64,000 nt of DNA from Mesorhizobium sp. Root552 (GTDB lineage Bacteria; Pseudomonadota; Alphaproteobacteria; Rhizobiales; Rhizobiaceae): contig NZ_LMFV01000012.1 of the NCBI RefSeq assembly GCF_001427285.1, positions 151,469 through 215,468 of the forward strand. The letters are read 5' to 3'. A model generated the notes under the pieces. The model worked only from the letters and a program-made list of their open reading frames with translations. It was not told the DNA's origin and ran no database searches. The translations under genes were made by a program, and so were the position numbers. Numbering within the stretch: the first letter of the stretch is position 1; every line of letters begins with the position of its first letter. This document shows positions 32,261-41,136 of this stretch, in pieces.

Positions 32261-33178
32261 ATGACGGCGGCTGTGGCGGACAGTCCGGGGGTCGGTTCGA
32301 GACGAACGCGTCGCGATGTTCTGCTGCAATCGGAGGCCGTCCAAGGTCTTGGCCTGATCAGCCCGACATTTCTTTACGCGGTCGTCTTCCTGCTTGCGCC
32401 GATCATCGTCGTCATCGCCCATTCCTTCTGGACGCAGCACTACCTCACGATAGATCGTACCTTCACGTTGGAGAACTACCGCATCGCGCTGACCGAGCCG
32501 ATCTATCGCGACCTGTTGTGGCGATCGCTCTATATCTCGCTGACAGTGAGTTTCCTGACGGTGGTGTTTGCCTATCCCATCGCCTACTTCATCTCGTTCC
32601 ATGGCGGCCGCCACAAGGGACTGTGGCTGTTCCTCATCACCATCCCGTTCTGGACCAGCTACCTGCTGCGCGTGATGGCCTGGAAGGTGATTCTTGGCTA
32701 CAATGGCGTGCTAAATTCCGGCCTGATGGGGCTTGGCATCATCGATGAGCCGTCCACCGCGCTGCTTTATAATTCCAGCGCGGTCATCATCACGCTGACG
32801 CATGCGTGGGCGGCTTTCGCCATCTTGCCGATCTTTGTTTCGCTGGAAAAAGTCGACCGCACGCTGGTCGAGGCGGCAACCGATCTTGGTGACGGTCCGC
32901 TGCGCTCGTTTCTGCGTGTGACGCTGCCGCTTTCCATTCCAGGCGTGATTGCGGCGCTGCTCATCGTCATGATCCCGACCGTCGGCGACTATGTGACGCC
33001 GAAATTGGTCGGCGGCAAGGACGGCGTGATGATCGCCAACGCCATCCAGGTTCAATTCGGCAAGGCCGCCAACTGGCCGCTTGGTGCCGCGCTCTCGGTA
33101 ACGACCATGGTGATCGTCACGCTGATGGCGCTTGCCAGCGTCTTCATCATTCGCTCGGCCGCGAGGATGGCGCGATGA
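32261..33178 (+). CDS. Polyamine-type ABC transporter permease (PotB-like)
   Basis: First membrane subunit, about 305 residues with six helices (first at about 35-57). The C-terminal EAA loop EAATDLGDGPLRSFLRVTLPLSIPGVIAA and the PTVGDYVTPKLVGG motif are typical of PotB/PotH. The ATG at 32261 is chosen because the conserved part starts soon after and upstream residues are unlike the family. Its stop overlaps the next permease gene (ATGA). Confidence 0.92.
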   Translation: MTAAVADSPGVGSRRTRRDVLLQSEAVQGLGLISPTFLYAVVFLLAPIIVVIAHSFWTQHYLTIDRTFTLENYRIALTEPIYRDLLWRSLYISLTVSFLTVVFAYPIAYFISFHGGRHKGLWLFLITIPFWTSYLLRVMAWKVILGYNGVLNSGLMGLGIIDEPSTALLYNSSAVIITLTHAWAAFAILPIFVSLEKVDRTLVEAATDLGDGPLRSFLRVTLPLSIPGVIAALLIVMIPTVGDYVTPKLVGGKDGVMIANAIQVQFGKAANWPLGAALSVTTMVIVTLMALASVFIIRSAARMAR

Positions 33179-34002
33179 GCGGATTGAGGCGGTTTCTACC
33201 CGGCAGGTCGTGGCTTGGCGCCTATGCCGCCATCTATGTCGGTTTCCTCTATCTTCCCGTCGTCTTCCTGCCGATCTTTTCCATCAACACCGCAGCGACA
33301 CCGAAATTCCCACTCTCAGGCTATACGCTGAAGTGGTACGAGGAATTGCCGCATACGCCGGCCCTGCTCGACGCTGCATGGAACAGCCTCGTAGTCGGCA
33401 TCTCGGCCTCAGTCCTTGCCACCACGCTAGGCATCCTCGCCGCGCGCGCCATAACCCGCTACCGGTTTCCGGGCCGACGTACGATCAACGGGCTCATCAT
33501 GGCGCCGCTGGTGCTGCCGGAGATCATCGTCGCCATTTCGATGCTCCTGGTAATGCTGCAACTGGGTCTGAGCCTTTCGCTGTTCACCGTTGTGCTCGGC
33601 CATGTGTTGATCTGCATTCCCTATTCGATGACGGTGCTGATTTCCGGCTTCGAAGGGTTCGACCGCAGTCTGGAGGAAGCGTCTGCCGATCTGGGTGAAA
33701 GCGCCTTTGGAACGTTTCGCCGCGTGACATTGCCGATGGTGATGCCCGCCATCATCTCCAGCCTGCTGGTTTCCTTCACCATCTCGCTGGACGAGTTCAT
33801 CATCGCCTTCTTCCTCACCGGAACGGAGGCGACGCTGCCGATCTACATCTGGGGACAGTTGCGGTTTGCGGCCAAGCTGCCCGGCGTGCTGGCACTTGGA
33901 ACGCTGCTGCTCGTGCTGTCCTTCGTCATGTTGTCGATCGCCGAGGTGCTACGCCGCCGTGCTGCGCGCCGTACCAGCAATGAGGGAGGCCTTTATGCCT
34001 GA
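33175..34002 (+). CDS. Polyamine-type ABC transporter permease (PotC-like)
   Basis: Second membrane subunit, 275 residues, with helices starting at about 14 and the EAA loop EEASADLGESAFGTFRRVTLPMVMPAIISS. The segment ISLDEFIIAFFLTGTEATLPIYIWGQLRF is diagnostic of PotC/PotI proteins. Coupled to the upstream permease by a 4-nt overlap and to the ATPase gene by an 8-nt overlap. Confidence 0.92.
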   Translation: MSGLRRFLPGRSWLGAYAAIYVGFLYLPVVFLPIFSINTAATPKFPLSGYTLKWYEELPHTPALLDAAWNSLVVGISASVLATTLGILAARAITRYRFPGRRTINGLIMAPLVLPEIIVAISMLLVMLQLGLSLSLFTVVLGHVLICIPYSMTVLISGFEGFDRSLEEASADLGESAFGTFRRVTLPMVMPAIISSLLVSFTISLDEFIIAFFLTGTEATLPIYIWGQLRFAAKLPGVLALGTLLLVLSFVMLSIAEVLRRRAARRTSNEGGLYA

Positions 34003-35098
34003 ACGCCCCGTCGCCGATCGGCCCATGATCGAGATCACCAACGTCACCCGCAGCTATGGAGCTTTCAAGGCTCTCGACGACGCCAATCTGGTCATCAGGG
34101 AAGGTGAGTTCTTCTCGCTGCTCGGGCCTTCCGGGTGCGGCAAGACAACATTGCTTCGCATGATTGCCGGTTTCGACAACCCGACCACCGGAACCATCGC
34201 CGTCGATGGGCAGGCGATGGAGGGCATCCCGGCCAACCGGCGACCGACCAATATGGTGTTCCAAAGCTATGCAATCTTTCCTCACCTCAATGTCGAGCAG
34301 AATGTCGCCTATGGGCTAAAGCGGCTGAGACTCGATTCTGCAGAGGAAAAGCGGCGGGTCGAGGAAGCTTTGGGGCAGGTTTCGCTGAACGGTCTCGGCA
34401 AGCGCGGGGCGACAGAGCTTTCGGGTGGCCAGCGGCAGCGCGTCGCATTGGCGCGCGCGCTCGTCATGCGTCCGAAGGTGCTTTTGCTGGACGAACCGCT
34501 ATCGGCGCTGGACAAGAAGCTGCGCGAGCAGATGCAGGTTGAACTGCGCCGGCTGCAACAGGCGGTCGGCATCACTTTCGTCCTCGTGACGCATGATCAG
34601 TATGAGGCGCTGGCCATGTCGGATCGCATTGCCGTCATGTTTGGCGGGCGTATTGCGCAAGTCGCTTCGCCGAAGGAAATCTACCAGCGCCCGGTCAACC
34701 GCCAGGTTGCGGACTTCCTTGGCGGCATGAATTTCGTCAAGGCAGAAATCGTCGAGGAACAGGGTGCTTCGCTGGTGGTCGACACACTCGGCTTCGGGCG
34801 GATAAAGACCGACAAGCCCAAGGCCTTTGTCCGCAACGGCAGTGGCGCGACGCTCGGTATCCGGCCCGAGCGGCTGCGCGTGCTTTGGGACGATTCGAGC
34901 GCAAAATTCGAAGTGTCCGGCAAGGTGGTGGAACGCCATTATTTCGGCGAGATCACCCACCTGATCGTCGAGATACCGGGTTTGGAAAAGCCGCTTTCGG
35001 TGACGGAAACCAATGATTTTGGCGCCGACGACATACCGGTCGGGTCATCGATCAGGCTAGCTTACGACCCCGAGGCTTTGGTGGCGCTGGCAGATTGA
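33995..35098 (+). CDS. Polyamine-type ABC transporter ATP-binding protein (PotA-like)
   Basis: ATPase subunit of about 367 residues: Walker A GPSGCGKTT (44-52), signature LSGGQRQRVALARAL, Walker B LLLDEPLSALDKKL, and a C-terminal TOBE domain (IRPERLRV region) typical of the PotA/spermidine-putrescine and MalK branch. The ATG at 33995 has GGGAGG six bases upstream and overlaps the permease end. The matching binding protein is on the opposite strand beyond a convergent hairpin. Confidence 0.92.
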   Translation: MPERPVADRPMIEITNVTRSYGAFKALDDANLVIREGEFFSLLGPSGCGKTTLLRMIAGFDNPTTGTIAVDGQAMEGIPANRRPTNMVFQSYAIFPHLNVEQNVAYGLKRLRLDSAEEKRRVEEALGQVSLNGLGKRGATELSGGQRQRVALARALVMRPKVLLLDEPLSALDKKLREQMQVELRRLQQAVGITFVLVTHDQYEALAMSDRIAVMFGGRIAQVASPKEIYQRPVNRQVADFLGGMNFVKAEIVEEQGASLVVDTLGFGRIKTDKPKAFVRNGSGATLGIRPERLRVLWDDSSAKFEVSGKVVERHYFGEITHLIVEIPGLEKPLSVTETNDFGADDIPVGSSIRLAYDPEALVALAD

Positions 35099-35114
35099 GG
35101 CCCGCTTGAGATTG

Positions 35115-35149
35115 ACTGCCGGCCAGCACTTGTTCGACGGGCCGGCAGT
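35115..35149. terminator. Convergent terminator hairpin
   Basis: Perfect 10-bp arms (35115-35124 and 35140-35149) with a 15-nt loop between two convergent genes, the PotA-like gene and the binding-protein gene. There is no marked U run on the plus strand. It probably serves both transcripts. Confidence 0.6.
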
Positions 35150-35164
35150 TCTCCCGATTGCCTT

Positions 35165-36247
35165 TTAGTAGCCGGCCTTGATCTTCTCGAATTCGGCAAT
35201 CATCTTCAACTTCAGGTCGGATGGAACCGGCGATTGGAAAAGCGTCTTGTCGACGAATTTCTCCACGTCGTCATAACCCTTTTCCTTCATTACCTGCGGA
35301 TCGACGGACTCCATGCCCTTGGCATTGGCCTGGCCGTAACCCCAATCGCCGACCAGCACCTTTGCCACTTCGGGGTCGTTGATCGCATTCAGGTAGTCGT
35401 ATGCCTTTTCAGAGTTGCCGGGCGCATCCTTGAACAGGACATAGCCGCATACCCAGGTCGAAATGCCCTCGTCAGTGTCCTTCTTCGACTTGATCGGCGC
35501 GCCGGCAGCTATCGATTGAACTGCCGCGTCGTTCCACGCCCAGGCGAGGTCCACTTCGCCGCCCGACAGCGCCTGGACGATATCGGTGGTATCGGTCCAG
35601 TAAAGCCGCACGTTCTTGTGAACCTGGCGCAGAAAGTCGGAAGCCTGTTTGAACTGGTCTTCGGTCATCGTCGTCCAGTCCTTGATGCCAAGGACGAGAC
35701 TTGCCAGCGCATAGGCGTCGTCGACGTTGTCGCCTATCGAGACGCGGCCTTCGAATTTCGGGTCGGCGAAGGCCTTCAGCGATTGTACGTCCTTTTCGTC
35801 GACCTTTTCGGTGTTGTAGGTCACCAGTGTATTGCCCCAGTCCCACGGCATGAACCACGCCTTGCCGTCCGCTGTGGTGGCGAGGTCCTTCATCGCCATG
35901 ATGCCAGGGTTCAGGCTGTTCCAGTCGGTGATCTTCGAGGTGTCGAGCGGTTGTAGAAGGCCAGCTTCGCGCCATTTCACCACGCTTTGCGAGCAGGGGT
36001 GACCGAGATCGGCCTTGAACCCGGAGCGGATCTTTTCGAATGCCTCGTCTTCATCGCCGAAGAAAGCAAATGTCGGGGAATCGCCGTTCTTGTCGAGATA
36101 TTTCTGATGGAAGGAAGGGTCCTCGTACCCTGACCAGTCAAAGACGATAAGCTCGCTGTCGGCAGCTATCGCCAGTGCCGCAACCGAGGCGGCCAAAGAA
36201 CCGGCCAGAGCCAGCGTCAGGGTCAAACGTCGGGAAATCGTCTTCAT
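35165..36247 (-). CDS. Polyamine-type ABC transporter substrate-binding protein
   Basis: A 360-residue extracellular solute-binding protein (family 1, PotD/PotF branch) with a signal peptide over residues 1-28. It shows LIVFDWSGYEDPSFHQKYLDK at the mature start and FMPWDWGNTLVTYNTEKV. By context it feeds the PotABC-like permease encoded convergently. It is the last gene of a minus-strand run methyltransferase-tetR-binding protein (21 nt after tetR), so it would be under the same control as its regulator. The ligand could be a polyamine, a betaine or an amino acid; the sequence alone does not decide. Confidence 0.9.
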   Translation of the reverse strand: MKTISRRLTLTLALAGSLAASVAALAIAADSELIVFDWSGYEDPSFHQKYLDKNGDSPTFAFFGDEDEAFEKIRSGFKADLGHPCSQSVVKWREAGLLQPLDTSKITDWNSLNPGIMAMKDLATTADGKAWFMPWDWGNTLVTYNTEKVDEKDVQSLKAFADPKFEGRVSIGDNVDDAYALASLVLGIKDWTTMTEDQFKQASDFLRQVHKNVRLYWTDTTDIVQALSGGEVDLAWAWNDAAVQSIAAGAPIKSKKDTDEGISTWVCGYVLFKDAPGNSEKAYDYLNAINDPEVAKVLVGDWGYGQANAKGMESVDPQVMKEKGYDDVEKFVDKTLFQSPVPSDLKLKMIAEFEKIKAGY

Positions 36248-36268
36248 CGTTCCATCCTCTGTTTGGTG

Positions 36269-36982
36269 TTAAGCGGTTTTCCGGTCGGCCGCCTCCCGCG
36301 GGTAATGATCCGGAAATACCGAAGCCAGGAAATCATAGGCCGAGGTGAGCGCGGTTTCGCGCGTGACGCCTTCTGCGCCGATCATCAGCCTGAGCCAGAG
36401 ACCCTCAAGAAGGGCGCTGAGAGCAAGCGCCGTCGCGTCAACGTCATAGCCGTAGCCTGCTTGTCTTTTCAGTTCGGCGCAAAGCTCGACGATGGTGCCC
36501 TGGTAGTCCTGGTCGCGCGCACCGCTGAGAGCTTGATATGTAGGGCGCGACTTTGCTTCGCCCCAGAAGGCGCACCAGGCGGCGAGCTTGCGCTTGTTGC
36601 ATACGGTACGGTCAAAATCTGCGGCGACGAGCGCCTGCAACCGGCGGGCCGGGTCGCTGCCTGCTTTGGTCAGCGCCGTGCGCCAGTGCGCACCATATTC
36701 GTCGTACATGTGCTGCAAGGTTGCGATCAACAGCTTTTCCTTGCTCTCGAAATGGAAGTTGACGATGCCACGAGACAGGCCGGCGCCATCGGCAACATCG
36801 GCCATGGTCGTATCGGAGTAGCCGCGCTTGGCCAGTGAATCGATGGTGGCCTCGATCAGCTGAAGGCGGCGCACTTCCTTGGATGCCTTGCGGCCCCGCT
36901 TTTCTGGCTCGGCTTTCGCTGCCAGGCTTTCCGCTTCGTCTTCCGATATTCCTGCCTTCATCGGGTGAGTCGCTTCCAACAT
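36269..36982 (-). CDS. TetR-family transcriptional regulator, BetI-like
   Basis: A 237-residue regulator. The N-terminal helix-turn-helix is at about residues 40-85 (LIEATIDSLAKRGYSDTTMADVADGAGLSRGIVNFHFESKEKLL), and the C-terminal ligand domain has the CAFWGEAKSRPTYQALSGARDQDY pattern of the BetI type. It lies 6 nt after the methyltransferase gene and before the binding-protein gene, all one transcript. The two TTGAA-N6-TTCAA sites flanking this block are the obvious operators. A second possible ATG is at 36961. Confidence 0.88.
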   Translation of the reverse strand: MLEATHPMKAGISEDEAESLAAKAEPEKRGRKASKEVRRLQLIEATIDSLAKRGYSDTTMADVADGAGLSRGIVNFHFESKEKLLIATLQHMYDEYGAHWRTALTKAGSDPARRLQALVAADFDRTVCNKRKLAAWCAFWGEAKSRPTYQALSGARDQDYQGTIVELCAELKRQAGYGYDVDATALALSALLEGLWLRLMIGAEGVTRETALTSAYDFLASVFPDHYPREAADRKTA

Positions 36983-36988
36983 ACCCCG

Positions 36989-37789
36989 CTATCCTGTCGT
37001 GCCGGGCTTCCACCCGCGCAGATGAGTGGGACGGTGCTCGCCGCTGTCAAGCACTACCTGCATGGCTTCCCATGTCTTGATGTTCTTATCAACATAGGCG
37101 GCGCCTACGGCCGATGCGACGTGGTGGTAAAGTGGACCCTTCAATCTTGCCAGCTCGGTTCTGGCGACCTCACGATACCAGGGGTTGCGGTCTCTCTTCT
37201 CAATGCCAGTGAAACCGGCCCGCCCCATCGCCTCGGCATATCGTGCGGGCGAAGCCATGGCAAAGGATAGCCCCTCGGCGGCAATGTAGGCTTTCATTTC
37301 CGGTGAAGGTTCGCCGTCATGCGAGATCATCCAGTTCGACGCGGCGAACACTCCGCCTGGCTTCAGCACCCTGTAGATGTCCGCAAACAGCGCGTCCTTG
37401 TCCGGAACGTGCAGCAGGGCATCCTTGGAAAAGACGACGTCGAAGGAATTGTCCGCGAACGGCAGCCGGCCGGGGGCAGCCTGCACGAAACTGGCACGGT
37501 TGGACAGATTGCGTTCGGCGGCATGGCGGCGGGCGGCTTCTATGACCGGTAGTTCGACATCGAAGCCCGTAGCCGTGGCGAGCCCATGCGCTTCCAGAAG
37601 ATGCAAAGTTACGCCGCCAGCGCCACATCCGACATCCAGAAGCGCCTTGTCCTTGAGGTCCAAACCTTCCACGACCCGGTCGACTTCGTCCGGGCCGCCG
37701 GGGGAAAGATATCCGTCACCCCACAGCGCCTCCAGAAAGCGGATGGCGGTGTCGTCATATTCGGGTTCTGCCGTTGCCGTCTCGATCAT
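36989..37789 (-). CDS. SAM-dependent methyltransferase, small-molecule type
   Basis: Class I methyltransferase of about 266 residues. Motif I is [10 protein letters not shown] (about 50-59), the acidic loop GFDVELP follows, then [22 protein letters not shown] of motif post-III. It resembles phosphoethanolamine- or sarcosine-type N-methyltransferases, but the acceptor is unknown. The ATG at 37789 is preferred to a TTG at 37807. As first gene of the run with tetR, and with an operator 74 nt upstream, it belongs to the same regulon. Confidence 0.8.
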   Translation of the reverse strand: MIETATAEPEYDDTAIRFLEALWGDGYLSPGGPDEVDRVVEGLDLKDKALLDVGCGAGGVTLHLLEAHGLATATGFDVELPVIEAARRHAAERNLSNRASFVQAAPGRLPFADNSFDVVFSKDALLHVPDKDALFADIYRVLKPGGVFAASNWMISHDGEPSPEMKAYIAAEGLSFAMASPARYAEAMGRAGFTGIEKRDRNPWYREVARTELARLKGPLYHHVASAVGAAYVDKNIKTWEAMQVVLDSGEHRPTHLRGWKPGTTG

Positions 37790-37862
37790 CGGATCACAGA
37801 TTTTCAAGTCCCGGAGACCAATGGAAAGCTAACCCATTCACAGCAAAATGCAACCTCATTTG

Positions 37863-37878
37863 TTGAACATTCATTCAA
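37863..37878. promoter_or_regulatory. Palindromic TetR-type operator, site 2
   Basis: TTGAA (37863-37867), six bases, TTCAA (37874-37878), then TATGGC. It lies in the 169-nt gap between the divergent methyltransferase-tetR-binding protein run and the oxidoreductase operon, about 74 and 81 nt from their starts. CAATAT overlapping the right half-site could serve as a -10 element, so binding would block transcription to the right. Confidence 0.6.
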
Positions 37879-37958
37879 TATGGCTGGACAAAAATGGGAT
37901 TGTCGTGGCAAATTTGAAGAAATCGGGGCCTGATCATGCAAGCAGAAGGTCGGCTGGA

Positions 37959-39578
37959 ATGAAGAGCTGGGACGCGATCATCATCGGCGGCGGCCACAAT
38001 GGGCTTGTCAATGCCTGCTATCTGCAGCGCGCCGGGCTTGACGTGCTTGTGGTCGAGAAGAATGGCTGGGTGGGCGGGGCCGCTACCAGCCGTGAACTGA
38101 CACCCGGTTTTGCCTATTCAAACTGTTCCTATGTCTGCTCGCTGTTTCGCCCGGAGATCATGCGCGATCTCGAACTGCCGCGGTTCGGCCTCCAGGTTAT
38201 TTCCTATGAAGGCGGGGCGGTGTTGACCCGCGACGGCGACTATCTCGCCAACTATCGCGACCATGATGCGCACCGGCGCGAGTTCGCCCGTTTCTCCAAA
38301 CGTGATGCCGAGGCCTATGACCGCTATGCCCGGGACGTGACGCGTCAGTGCCGCTTCATCCAGCCCTTGCTGATGCGCACCGCGCCCGATCCGACCAGTC
38401 TCAAGCCGCGCGACCTTGGCGAACTCGTCTACCTCGCCAAGAAGTTCGGGGAACTTTCCGCCGCAGAAATATCGCTGATGCTGCGCTTCTGGACGATGTC
38501 GATCTCGGATTTCCTCGATGAATATTTCGAGACCGATGTCATCAAGGCAAACTTCGCCATATCAGGCATCATCGGCACCGCGCTCGGGCCGATGTCTCCC
38601 GGCACCGCCTATGTGCTTTTGCATCATTACATGGGCGAGGTGGACGGTTCTGTCGGCGCGTGGGGCTATGCGCGCGGCGGCATGGGAGCTGTAACCAAGG
38701 CGCTGGCCGCTTCCTTCGAGGCTTCGGGCGGTACGATCAGGACCGGCGCAGAGGTCGAGCGCGTGTTGGTCAAGGGCGGCAAGGCCAAGGGAATCGTTCT
38801 TGCCGGCGGCGAGGAGATTTACGGCAAGCTGGTCGTTTCAAACGCCGACGTGAAACGGACATTCCTCAAGCTGGTCGATGACAAGGACCTGCCGGATATT
38901 TTCTTGCGACGGGTGCGGAACTTCAAGATCCGCGGCTCGTCCGGCAAGGTCAACATTGCGTTGGATTCGTTGCCCGAATTTCCAGCGTTGCCGAAGAATT
39001 CGCCCTGCTACCGTGGTGACCTTCACTTCACCGATACGGTCGAGCGCATGGAGCGAGCCTATGACGACTGGAAGGCCGGGCGTTGGTCTGCCGATCCCTT
39101 CCTCGACATGATGATCCCGACAACGCTTGACCCGACCATGACTGCGCCTGGAAAGCATTTCATGAGCTGCTTCGTGCAGTACGCGCCACCCAAGATCGAG
39201 GGGCGCGAGTGGACTGACGCCGACCGGGACGGTTTTGCCGAATCGGTGATCTCGCAGATCGCCGATTACTCGCCCGGGTTCCGCGAGCGGATCGTTCACA
39301 TGGAGGTGCGTACGCCCCGCGAACTGGAAGCCGAGGTCGGACTGACAGAGGGTAATATCTTCCAGGGCGAACTTACCTTCGACCAGTTGTTGTTCAACCG
39401 CCCGGTGCCGGGATATGCGCAGTACCGCTCGCCTATCGGCGGGCTCTACATGTGCGGCTCGTCCACACATCCGGGTGGCGGCGTGATGGGCGCCCCCGGT
39501 CGCAATGCCGCCGCTGAAATCCTTCGCGATCTCGCCAAGCCCCGCCTTCATATGAGCCCGGCCCATGACATCATTTGA
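37959..39578 (+). CDS. FAD-dependent oxidoreductase, PYROXD2/phytoene-desaturase-like (first copy)
   Basis: A 539-residue flavoprotein. The dinucleotide motif IIIGGGHNGLVNACYLQRAG with the following E of VVEKNGWVGGAATS is at residues 6-44, and the C-terminal FAD motif GLYMCGSSTHPGGGVMGAPGRNAA closes the fold. It belongs to the CrtI-like amine-oxidase superfamily that includes PYROXD2. Substrate unknown; given the neighbours, oxidation of a C-N or C-C bond in an amine-derived compound is a guess. The ATG at 37959 directly precedes the FAD motif. Overlaps the next gene by 14 nt. Confidence 0.87.
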   Translation: MKSWDAIIIGGGHNGLVNACYLQRAGLDVLVVEKNGWVGGAATSRELTPGFAYSNCSYVCSLFRPEIMRDLELPRFGLQVISYEGGAVLTRDGDYLANYRDHDAHRREFARFSKRDAEAYDRYARDVTRQCRFIQPLLMRTAPDPTSLKPRDLGELVYLAKKFGELSAAEISLMLRFWTMSISDFLDEYFETDVIKANFAISGIIGTALGPMSPGTAYVLLHHYMGEVDGSVGAWGYARGGMGAVTKALAASFEASGGTIRTGAEVERVLVKGGKAKGIVLAGGEEIYGKLVVSNADVKRTFLKLVDDKDLPDIFLRRVRNFKIRGSSGKVNIALDSLPEFPALPKNSPCYRGDLHFTDTVERMERAYDDWKAGRWSADPFLDMMIPTTLDPTMTAPGKHFMSCFVQYAPPKIEGREWTDADRDGFAESVISQIADYSPGFRERIVHMEVRTPRELEAEVGLTEGNIFQGELTFDQLLFNRPVPGYAQYRSPIGGLYMCGSSTHPGGGVMGAPGRNAAAEILRDLAKPRLHMSPAHDII

Positions 39579-41136
39579 TTGCATCGTCGTCGGCGGTGGC
39601 CACAACGGTCTGGTTGCAGCGGCACTGCTGGGCAAGAGCGGCCGCAAGGTTCTGGTGCTGGAGGCTGCTGCCGAGGTTGGGGGTGCGGCCCGCACGGAAG
39701 AATTCGCACCCGGCTTCCGTGCTTCCTCGCTCGCGCATATCCTAAACCGGCTGCATCCAGACGTGGTCAAGGATCTGGATCTTGAGAGGCAAGGCCTGCG
39801 GCTGAAGCGAGATGCTTTCATTCCCTCAATCGCGCTTGTGAGAGAGGGTACGCCGCTTATTTTGCAGGGGGCATATGGTGAGACCCTTACGGGAGCTAGC
39901 GCCAAGGAACAAACGGCATGGCTAGAGATGCGAGCCCAGTTGCTGCGCTACGCCGATATCCTGAAGCCCTTTCTTTCGCGCCGCCCACCCGATCTCGGAG
40001 GCCTGTCTCTTGGCGAAACAGCGGCGCTTGGCCAGATGGCGTTGACCTTGAAGCGTCTCGGCAAGGAAGACATGCGCGATTTCCTGCGCGTTCTTCTGAT
40101 GAACGTGGCGGATCTGCTTGACGAGCAACTGACGGATGACCGGTTGAAAGGCCTGCTTGCCTTCGATGCCGTGCTGGGAGCGCATCTCGGTCCGCGCTCG
40201 CCAACGTCGCTGCTTGGTTTGTACTATCGCCTGGCAGGCGAGCTATCCGGCGAAGCAGGTGCTCAGCTTTTGCCGGCAGGCGGCATGGGCGCGGTCGTGT
40301 CCGCTATCGCGGCGGCAGCTGCCAAGGCGGGTGTAGCGGTGCGCATGAATTCCCCTGTCGCGCGCATCGTTGTCGAGAACGGCCGTACGACCGGCGTTGT
40401 GCTTAAAACAGGCGAGGAGATAGGTGCTGCCATCGTCGTCTCGGCGACGGATCCGGCAACGACCTTCCTTGATCTGGTTGGTCCGCGCGACCTCGACACC
40501 GGCTTCGTGCGCAAGGTGAGCAATATCCGCATGAAGGGCGACACGGCCAAGCTCCATCTCGCCCTCGACGCACCGCCTGCATTCGCAGGTCTGGACGCAG
40601 CCGGGCACAAGGGCCGCCTTGTCATCGCGCCCTCTACGAACCATGTCGAACGGGCCTTCAACCCCTCGAAGTATGGCGAGTTCTCGCCTGAACCGGTCAT
40701 GGAAATCACCTTGCCGTCGCTCTCCGATGCCTCGCTTGCGCCAGATGGCGCGTGCGTGCTTTCGGCGGTTGTACAGTATGCACCCTATGCGCTGAAGGAA
40801 GGTTGGCAGGCCGGCAAGGCAAAGTTCCAGGCCACGATCATGGCGCAACTCGAAGCCTATGCTCCGGGCATCGGCAGAACGGTTCGGCATGCCGAGCTTC
40901 TTACGCCGGCTGATATAGAGGCTCGCTATCGTATGCGTGGAGGCCATTGGCACCATGGCGAATTGCAGGCCGACCAGATGCTGGTGTCACGGCCGGTCGC
41001 TGGCTGGTCAGGCTACGATACGCCGATCACCGGCCTTTACCTTGCCTCTGCCGGTTCGCATCCCGGCGGCGGCGTCTCCGGAGCGCCGGGGCTGAATGCC
41101 GCCCGGCGGATATTGCAGAGGCGGAAGGAGGCGTGA
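39565..41136 (+). CDS. FAD-dependent oxidoreductase, PYROXD2/phytoene-desaturase-like (second copy)
   Basis: A 523-residue paralogue of the preceding protein: CIVVGGGHNGLVAAALLGKSG at the start, EAAAEVGGAART for the ribose-binding turn, and GLYLASAGSHPGGGVSGAPGLNAA at the end. Shared architecture along the whole length suggests an old tandem duplication, and overlapping genes suggest a heterodimer or consecutive steps. Its stop overlaps the ATG of the GcvT-like gene. Confidence 0.87.
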   Translation: MTSFDCIVVGGGHNGLVAAALLGKSGRKVLVLEAAAEVGGAARTEEFAPGFRASSLAHILNRLHPDVVKDLDLERQGLRLKRDAFIPSIALVREGTPLILQGAYGETLTGASAKEQTAWLEMRAQLLRYADILKPFLSRRPPDLGGLSLGETAALGQMALTLKRLGKEDMRDFLRVLLMNVADLLDEQLTDDRLKGLLAFDAVLGAHLGPRSPTSLLGLYYRLAGELSGEAGAQLLPAGGMGAVVSAIAAAAAKAGVAVRMNSPVARIVVENGRTTGVVLKTGEEIGAAIVVSATDPATTFLDLVGPRDLDTGFVRKVSNIRMKGDTAKLHLALDAPPAFAGLDAAGHKGRLVIAPSTNHVERAFNPSKYGEFSPEPVMEITLPSLSDASLAPDGACVLSAVVQYAPYALKEGWQAGKAKFQATIMAQLEAYAPGIGRTVRHAELLTPADIEARYRMRGGHWHHGELQADQMLVSRPVAGWSGYDTPITGLYLASAGSHPGGGVSGAPGLNAARRILQRRKEA

